Notes under the pieces: generated by a model
Databases searched by the model: none
Told to the model about the DNA's origin: nothing
What the model saw: only the letters and a program-made list of their open reading frames with translations
Position numbers and translations under genes: made by a program
In this document: positions 33,821 to 39,218 of the stretch, in pieces
Layout of the letters: every line of letters starts with the position of its first letter
Position numbering within the stretch: the first letter of the stretch is position 1
Assembly: GCA_020725865.1 (NCBI GenBank)
Contig: DYEC01000015.1
Location: 1 to 41,815, forward strand
Reading direction: 5' to 3'
DNA from: Anaerolinea sp.
GTDB lineage: Bacteria; Chloroflexota; Anaerolineae; Anaerolineales; Anaerolineaceae
DNA length: 41,815 nt

Positions 33821-34564
33821 TTGGAAGGACTGGGTATTAATCTTGGTTATTTGTTAGTGCAACTGTTCAATTTTGCGATCATGTTTATCGTGATCAATGC
33901 TTGGGTTGTCAAACCAATTTTACGGATGTTGGAAAAGCGGCGCCAGATAGTAGCCCAGGGTCTTGAGGATGCCCGTGTGGCAGCGGAGGCGCGTGCCAAT
34001 GCCGAGGTAGAGGCCAGCAAAATCATTGCAGAAGCTCAGCAAAAGGCGGCGCAAATTGTGCGCGAAGCCACCGAGAGAGCAAGTGCTGTGGAACGCGAGC
34101 TGAAAGCCGCTGCTGAGGCTGAAGCGTTCAAGGCGCGTCAGGCTGCTTTGGAGGCACTTGAAGAAGAACGCAATCAAATGCTGGCAGATTTACGCAGTCA
34201 GGTGGCTTCTCTTGCAATTGCTGCAGCGCAGCATCTCATTGGCGAATCGTTATTACAGGATGAGAGACGTCAGCGCGCTTTGCTTGATGAATTTTTTTCC
34301 GGTGTTAAGAGCGGTAAGGTGCTTGTACTTCAGGAAGCAGAGCTAAATGGGAATACAGCAGAAGTGGTCAGTGCCTTGCCGTTAACCCCTGATGAGCAGG
34401 AAACGGTGAAACGTGAGGTGTTGACCAAACTTGGTGATGAAGCTGTGGTGCAATTTCGGGTGGACCCCAAAATCCTGGGTGGTCTGGTGGTGCGTGTGGG
34501 TGACCGGGTGATTGATGGATCAGTTGCCGGTCAGCTACAGGCGCTGCGGCAGAACCTGCAGTAA
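33821..34564 (+). CDS. atpF: ATP synthase subunit b fused to a delta-type C-terminal domain
   Basis: The 247-residue product starts at TTG 33821 behind AAAGGAGAG. Residues 1-160 are a normal b subunit: one membrane helix (8-30, FNFAIMFIVINAWVVKPIL) and a long alanine/glutamate-rich coiled coil ending AAAQHLIGESLL. Residues about 168-247 match the C-terminal domain of the delta subunit: LPLTPDEQETVKREVLTKLG, then VDPKILGGLVVRVGDRVIDG and SVAGQLQALR. The delta N-terminal helix bundle that binds alpha is not recognisable. No atpA, G, D or C follow. Confidence 0.88.
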   Translation: MEGLGINLGYLLVQLFNFAIMFIVINAWVVKPILRMLEKRRQIVAQGLEDARVAAEARANAEVEASKIIAEAQQKAAQIVREATERASAVERELKAAAEAEAFKARQAALEALEEERNQMLADLRSQVASLAIAAAQHLIGESLLQDERRQRALLDEFFSGVKSGKVLVLQEAELNGNTAEVVSALPLTPDEQETVKREVLTKLGDEAVVQFRVDPKILGGLVVRVGDRVIDGSVAGQLQALRQNLQ

Positions 34565-34583
34565 GATTTTTTGCCTTATATTG

Positions 34584-34621
34584 AGCTTTGGCAGACGGCT
34601 TTTAGCCTGTCTGTCAAAGCT
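34584..34621 (+). terminator. Long imperfect hairpin between atpF and murE
   Basis: AGCTTTGGCAGACGGC (34584-34599) pairs with GCCTGTCTGTCAAAGCT (34605-34621) around TTTTA with one bulge and one G-T pair. A T-rich stretch follows (TGATTGTTTTATAAT). It probably ends the atp transcript and abuts the murE -10 box. Confidence 0.65.
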
Positions 34622-34630
34622 TGATTGTTT

Positions 34631-34636
34631 TATAAT
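34631..34636 (+). promoter_or_regulatory. -10 box of a probably leaderless murE promoter
   Basis: A perfect TATAAT (34631-34636) ends 6 nt before the murE ATG (34643). No Shine-Dalgarno sequence fits between them, so transcription and translation should begin at nearly the same base. No strong -35 is seen. Confidence 0.55.
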
Positions 34637-34642
34637 AGAAAT

Positions 34643-36211
34643 ATGACAGGTTTTGTGCGTAAGAATCTGGCGGAGCTGTTTCGGGATATTCCGGTTCAGG
34701 TAATTTCTCCATCGAGTCTTCCGCCTATTCCGATTACCGGGATTGCTTTTGACTCGCGGACGGTTCAAAACGGGAATCTGTTTGTCGCACTGGTTGGCGG
34801 GAATGCAGACGGGCATTCCTATATCCCGATGGCGATTGAGAAAGGCGCTGCGGCAATAGTTGGGTCAATGGTATTAAGTGATACTGCTGTGCCCTATATC
34901 CAAGTTTCAGATACGCGTTATGCATTGGGACACCTTTCGGCTGCTTTTTATGATTTCCCTGCCAGACATATGACGGTAATTGGGGTAACAGGCACAGATG
35001 GCAAGACCACCACAGCCAATCTAATCTATGAGATATTGTTGGCAGCAGGCTTGAAAGTGGGGATGATTTCAACTGTCAACGCAGTGGTTGGAGATGAAGT
35101 TCTGGATACTGGCTTTCATGTAACCACCCCTGAAGCACCGGATGTGCAGCGCTATCTAGCGCGGATGCGTTCAGCGGGTCTGACTCATGTGGTGCTGGAA
35201 TCTACATCGCATGGTCTGGCGCAGCATCGTGTTACCGGGTGTGAGTATGACATTGGGGTTGTTACGAATATTACACATGAGCATCTGGATTATCATGGCG
35301 ACTATGAAGCATACCGCGCTGCGAAGGCACGTTTGTTTACTATGCTGGCTGAAACACGCCCGAAACGCTGCGGTAACCCGCGCTTGGCGGTACTGAATAA
35401 AGACGACCAGTCTTATGAATATTTGCGCCAGGTGACTACTGTACGTCAGGCAAGTTACAGCCTTACATCGGGTGCAGATGTCTGGGCGGAGGAAATCCGT
35501 ATGGATTCCAGAGGCGTGCGTTTTATTGCTTGCAGTGCCGATTTTCGGATTCCGTTAAGCTGTCGTTTGATTGGGGATTATAACGTGTCAAATTGTTTGG
35601 CGGCGCTGACAGCTACGGTAATCGGTTTGGGGATCAAACCAAAAGTGGCTGCCAGGGGAATTGCTGCCCTGCGTTCTGTGCCAGGACGTATGGAACGGAT
35701 TGATGTGGGGCAAGACTTTACTGCCATTGTGGATTTTGCCCATACACCGAACGCTCTTAGGGTGGCGCTGCGAACAGCACGCAAGATGACAAAAGGTCGG
35801 GTAATCGCAGTCTTTGGTTCGGCAGGGTTGCGCGACCGACAAAAGCGGCGTATGATGGCCGAAGTGTCCATTGAGCTGGCTGACTTGACTGTTTTGACTG
35901 CGGAAGACCCGCGCACCGAGTCGTTAGATGCCATTCTGGATGATATGACAGACGCCGCAACAAAACACGGCGGCGTTTTGGGGCAGAACTTTTGGCGTAT
36001 TCCGGATCGTGGTCAGGCGATTTCTTTCGCGCTCAGTCTGGCGCGGACAGGGGATGTGGTGATTGCTTGTGGAAAAGGACATGAGCAGTCTATGTGCTTT
36101 GGAACTACTGAATATCCGTGGGATGACCGGGTTGCCATGCGTGCTGCACTGGCGCAGCTTTTAGACATGCCGGGGCCTGCAATGCCTTTCCTCCCTACCT
36201 CAAAGCAGTAA
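34643..36211 (+). CDS. murE: UDP-N-acetylmuramyl-tripeptide synthetase (MurE ligase)
   Basis: MurE adds the third amino acid to the peptidoglycan precursor UDP-MurNAc-L-Ala-D-Glu, using ATP, in the cytoplasm. The 522-residue product has the three Mur-ligase domains: FDSRTVQNGNLFVAL at the N-terminus, the P-loop GVTGTDGKTTTANLIYEIL, TNITHEHLDYHGDYEAYRAA, and the C-terminal domain with FGSAGLRDRQKRRMMAEVS. The position that is DNPR in diaminopimelate-adding enzymes reads EDPR (E421-R424), so the third residue (diaminopimelate, lysine or ornithine) cannot be read off. No other mur gene is adjacent. Confidence 0.93.
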   Translation: MTGFVRKNLAELFRDIPVQVISPSSLPPIPITGIAFDSRTVQNGNLFVALVGGNADGHSYIPMAIEKGAAAIVGSMVLSDTAVPYIQVSDTRYALGHLSAAFYDFPARHMTVIGVTGTDGKTTTANLIYEILLAAGLKVGMISTVNAVVGDEVLDTGFHVTTPEAPDVQRYLARMRSAGLTHVVLESTSHGLAQHRVTGCEYDIGVVTNITHEHLDYHGDYEAYRAAKARLFTMLAETRPKRCGNPRLAVLNKDDQSYEYLRQVTTVRQASYSLTSGADVWAEEIRMDSRGVRFIACSADFRIPLSCRLIGDYNVSNCLAALTATVIGLGIKPKVAARGIAALRSVPGRMERIDVGQDFTAIVDFAHTPNALRVALRTARKMTKGRVIAVFGSAGLRDRQKRRMMAEVSIELADLTVLTAEDPRTESLDAILDDMTDAATKHGGVLGQNFWRIPDRGQAISFALSLARTGDVVIACGKGHEQSMCFGTTEYPWDDRVAMRAALAQLLDMPGPAMPFLPTSKQ

Positions 36212-36230
36212 CTTGCCCAATCCAGAAGAA

Positions 36231-36256
36231 AAAGCGCCCCTGAAAAGAGGCGCTTT
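36231..36256. terminator. Shared terminator between convergent murE and pnp
   Basis: AAAGCGCC (36231-36238) and GGCGCTTT (36249-36256) form a perfect 8-bp stem. On the minus strand the stem is followed by a T-rich tail (TTTTTCTTCT including the stem end), a good intrinsic terminator for pnp; on the plus strand the tail is weaker. Confidence 0.75.
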
Positions 36257-36278
36257 CAAATTCTGGTTTGTAGAGTTG

Positions 36279-38564
36279 TTATCGTTTTCCACCGCCCCGG
36301 CGCGGGTCATAGCCACCACCTGAGCGAGGGGCAGGGCCTTTACTGCCACCGCCTGCACGATTGCCGCCAGATGGCTTACTGCCAGATGGTCTTCCGCTTC
36401 CGGGTCTGCTTGAAGAGGCGCGTCCGCCATTAGCTCCCTGACGGTCATGTGCGGAGGCTTCTTCGGGTGTCCAGCCTTCCAGGACCGCCTGACGAGACAG
36501 GCGAATCCTGCCATTTTCATCAATACTGGTCACCATGACGGTGACTTCATCGCCCACCTGAACAATATCCTCCACACGATTGACTCGTTCAGTGTCCAGC
36601 TGCGAGATGTGCACCATACCATCCACATTGGGCAAAATTTCGACGAACGCACCAAACGGTTCAACGCGCACAACTTTGCCAGTATAGATGCGTCCAACTT
36701 GGGCGGTTTCGGTCAAAGCAAGGATTTTTTCCCGTGCCGCCATCTCACTTTGCTGGCTGACTGCCGAAATATACACACTGCCGTCTTCACCAATGTCAAT
36801 GCGCGTTTCAGTTTCTTCTTGAATAGCGCGGATTGTTTTGCCACCCGGACCGATCACTGCACCAATTTTATCCACGGGAATTTTGACGATTGTGATGCGG
36901 GGCACATGAGGTTTTAGCTCGGGGTTAGGTGCCGGGATGGTTTCGAGGATTTTACCAAGGATGAAGAGCCGTGCCTGACGTGCCTGTTCCAGGGCTTCAG
37001 CCATTAATTCGGCGTTGATTCCTTTTATCTTGATATCCATTTGCAGTGCAGTGATGCCCGCTTCGGTGCCGGCGACTTTGAAGTCCATATCGCCCAAGTG
37101 ATCTTCCATACCCTGAATGTCGGTTAAGATGGCATAGCGGTCGCCTTCTTTGACGAGACCCATTGCAACCCCAGCCACCGGGGCTTTGATGGGAACACCG
37201 GTATCCATTAAAGCCAGCGTGGAACCGCACACGGATGCCATTGAGGTTGACCCATTTGAAGAGAGAACTTCTGAGACCAGCCGCAAGGTGTACGGAAATT
37301 CGCTTTCGGGTGGTATCACCGGCTCCAGGGCACGTTCTGCCAGCGCGCCATGTCCAACTTCACGACGTGATTGGCCGCGCAGCGGTTTGACTTCGCCAGT
37401 GGAGAAAGGCGGGAAGTTGTAATGGTGAATATAACGTTTGGTTTCGATAGGCGTCAGCGTATCCAGCTCCAGTGCTTCTTTGGGACTGCCAAGGGTTGCC
37501 AGGGTGAGCACTTGGGTTTCGCCGCGTGTGAATAAGCCGGAACCATGGGCTCGCGGGCTGATGCCCACTTCGCACCAGATTGGACGGATTTCATTAGACC
37601 TTCGTCCATCCGGGCGTAAGCCGGTTTCCAGGATGCGTTTACGAACAACTTGTTTTTCTACCTCTTTAAAGGCGGTTTTTACAACAGGGACGAGTGCAGC
37701 ATCTTCCCCAGCTAGTTCGGTAACCATTTGCGCTTCAAGCTGGTCAATTTTTTCGTATAGTTCCTGTTTTGTGTGTGGAGCGTCAAGCGCGGTTTCCAAT
37801 TCGGCTGCGATTTTCTGATGAATAGTTTCGACCATTTCGGTGTTGATGGGAAACAGCGGGACTTCACGTTTTGGCTTGCCAATTTCGGCAGCCATTTTTT
37901 CCTGAACTTCAACTAGCGGCTGGATGGCTTGAAAACCAAAGCTTAAAGCCTCTACCATGACATCTTCAGGAATTTCATTGGCGCCACATTCGACCATCAG
38001 GATGGCATCACGCGTGCCTGCCAGACGCAGATCAAGGTCAGATTGTTCCATCTCGGCGAAGGTGGGGTTGATGATAAATTTGCCATTAATGCGCCCAACG
38101 CGTACCGCACCTACCGGTCCGCCCCAGGGGATATCCGAAATCATTAACGCAGCAGATCCGGCATTGATTGCCAGGATGTCGAGAGGATTCTCAAGGTCTG
38201 CAGAAAACGAGTAAAGGATAACCTGTACCTCGTTGCGGATATCCTGAGAAAAAAGCGGACGTAAGGGGCGGTCCACCAGGCGCGCTATTAGGATGGCATC
38301 AGTGGAAGGTCTACCTTCGCGCCGGAAGAACGAGCCGGGGATTCTACCGCCGGCGTACATCCGTTCTTCATACTCGACCGATAACGGGAAGTAATCCAAT
38401 CCTTCCCTGACCTCAGAACTCATCGTCGCGGCTGCAAAGATTAAAGTGTCACCCAGCCGCACTGTGACAGCTCCGCCTGCCTGCCCGGCAAGCTTGCCGG
38501 TTTCAAAGACGACAGGACGCCCGCCAACTATGGCGGTATATTGTTTACTTTCAGGTTTTTCCAT
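36279..38564 (-). CDS. pnp: Polyribonucleotide nucleotidyltransferase (PNPase)
   Basis: PNPase degrades RNA from the 3' end with phosphate and is a core RNA-decay enzyme. The 761-residue product has two RNase PH domains (N-terminal with [12 protein letters not shown] and [20 protein letters not shown]; catalytic second copy with [13 protein letters not shown] and [20 protein letters not shown]). The KH domain ([20 protein letters not shown]) and the S1 domain ([20 protein letters not shown]) follow. The last 60 or so residues are a glycine/arginine/serine-rich disordered tail ending DPRRGGGKR, likely RNA-binding. AGAGGGA precedes the ATG. It lies downstream of rpsO, as in many bacteria. Confidence 0.97.
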   Translation of the reverse strand: MEKPESKQYTAIVGGRPVVFETGKLAGQAGGAVTVRLGDTLIFAAATMSSEVREGLDYFPLSVEYEERMYAGGRIPGSFFRREGRPSTDAILIARLVDRPLRPLFSQDIRNEVQVILYSFSADLENPLDILAINAGSAALMISDIPWGGPVGAVRVGRINGKFIINPTFAEMEQSDLDLRLAGTRDAILMVECGANEIPEDVMVEALSFGFQAIQPLVEVQEKMAAEIGKPKREVPLFPINTEMVETIHQKIAAELETALDAPHTKQELYEKIDQLEAQMVTELAGEDAALVPVVKTAFKEVEKQVVRKRILETGLRPDGRRSNEIRPIWCEVGISPRAHGSGLFTRGETQVLTLATLGSPKEALELDTLTPIETKRYIHHYNFPPFSTGEVKPLRGQSRREVGHGALAERALEPVIPPESEFPYTLRLVSEVLSSNGSTSMASVCGSTLALMDTGVPIKAPVAGVAMGLVKEGDRYAILTDIQGMEDHLGDMDFKVAGTEAGITALQMDIKIKGINAELMAEALEQARQARLFILGKILETIPAPNPELKPHVPRITIVKIPVDKIGAVIGPGGKTIRAIQEETETRIDIGEDGSVYISAVSQQSEMAAREKILALTETAQVGRIYTGKVVRVEPFGAFVEILPNVDGMVHISQLDTERVNRVEDIVQVGDEVTVMVTSIDENGRIRLSRQAVLEGWTPEEASAHDRQGANGGRASSSRPGSGRPSGSKPSGGNRAGGGSKGPAPRSGGGYDPRRGGGKR

Positions 38565-38589
38565 TTTTGATCCCTCTTATATATGTTTT

Positions 38590-38659
38590 CCCGCCTGGTT
38601 AGGGACTGAGAACAGCCGGTGACATGCTCTCCGGTTCTTTTCAATTCCCAACCAGCGGG
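38590..38659 (-). promoter_or_regulatory. Long hairpin in the rpsO-pnp gap (pnp leader)
   Basis: CCCGCCTGGTTAGGGA (38590-38605) and TCCCAACCAGCGGG (38646-38659) pair with two bulges; inside, GAAC/GTTC (38610-38613/38634-38637) and CCGG/CCGG pair further. The structure ends about 25 nt before the pnp ATG. In E. coli a comparable pnp leader stem is cut by RNase III in pnp autoregulation; the same role here is inferred. Confidence 0.6.
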
Positions 38660-38739
38660 TGACTATATGATAATATTTCTTCCAGACGGGTAGATGGCCT
38701 TTACCATAATACCCGAGATATATCTGACTAACTTGATTT

Positions 38740-39009
38740 TTACTTCTGGCGCAGGTTTAGCTTTTCGGAAATGGCGACATAGCGCCCATAATCTTTGCGA
38801 CGCAGGTACATCAGCAGCCGTCGGCGCTGACCTACCAGACGCAACAAACCGCGCCGAGAAGATTCATCGTGTTTGTTAGCGCGCAAATGCTCCGTCAATT
38901 GCTTCACACGCTGGGTCAGAATAGCGATTTGTACCTCTGGCGAACCAGTATCGTTTTCGTGGGTTCGATAAGCCTCAATAATTTTTTCTTTTTCCTCTTT
39001 CTTAATCAT
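38740..39009 (-). CDS. rpsO: 30S ribosomal protein S15
   Basis: S15 is a primary 16S rRNA binder that also contacts the large subunit. The 89-residue product begins [20 protein letters not shown], with [20 protein letters not shown] and [20 protein letters not shown], the family signature, then [16 protein letters not shown]. The frame opens further upstream (39081), but ATG 39009 is the family start and follows AAGGAGAAG. A leader of about 75 nt precedes it; S15 regulates its own mRNA in several bacteria, so this is a plausible target. Confidence 0.97.
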   Translation of the reverse strand: MIKKEEKEKIIEAYRTHENDTGSPEVQIAILTQRVKQLTEHLRANKHDESSRRGLLRLVGQRRRLLMYLRRKDYGRYVAISEKLNLRQK

Positions 39010-39089
39010 GACGTTGCTTCTCCTTAAGAATTTTAGCAAGTCTCCAAGAGCACAGCTTATGCCGCACTCAGGACCAGTCAACAGGATGT

Positions 39090-39098
39090 ATTATACCA
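39090..39098 (-). promoter_or_regulatory. Extended -10 promoter for rpsO-pnp
   Basis: Read on the minus strand, the site is TGGTATAAT, identical to the extended -10 of the rplC promoter (657-665). The predicted start near 39083 gives a leader of about 75 nt before rpsO. No strong -35 is seen. Confidence 0.6.
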
Positions 39099-39163
39099 GA
39101 AGATAGGTACAGCGAGAAGTGTTCGAAGAATGCTGGCTAGGAAGGTAATCCTATCATGATGTA

Positions 39164-39194
39164 GCCTCCCGAAGTCTAGCCGACTTCGGGAGGC
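39164..39194. terminator. Perfect 13-bp hairpin between rpsO and the surface-protein gene
   Basis: GCCTCCCGAAGTC (39164-39176) and GACTTCGGGAGGC (39182-39194) pair perfectly around a 5-nt loop, 24 nt beyond the stop of the minus-strand surface-protein gene. There is no T-run, so termination is likely but not certain. Confidence 0.6.
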
Positions 39195-39218
39195 GATGCA
39201 CATGGTTCTGAGTTGTTT

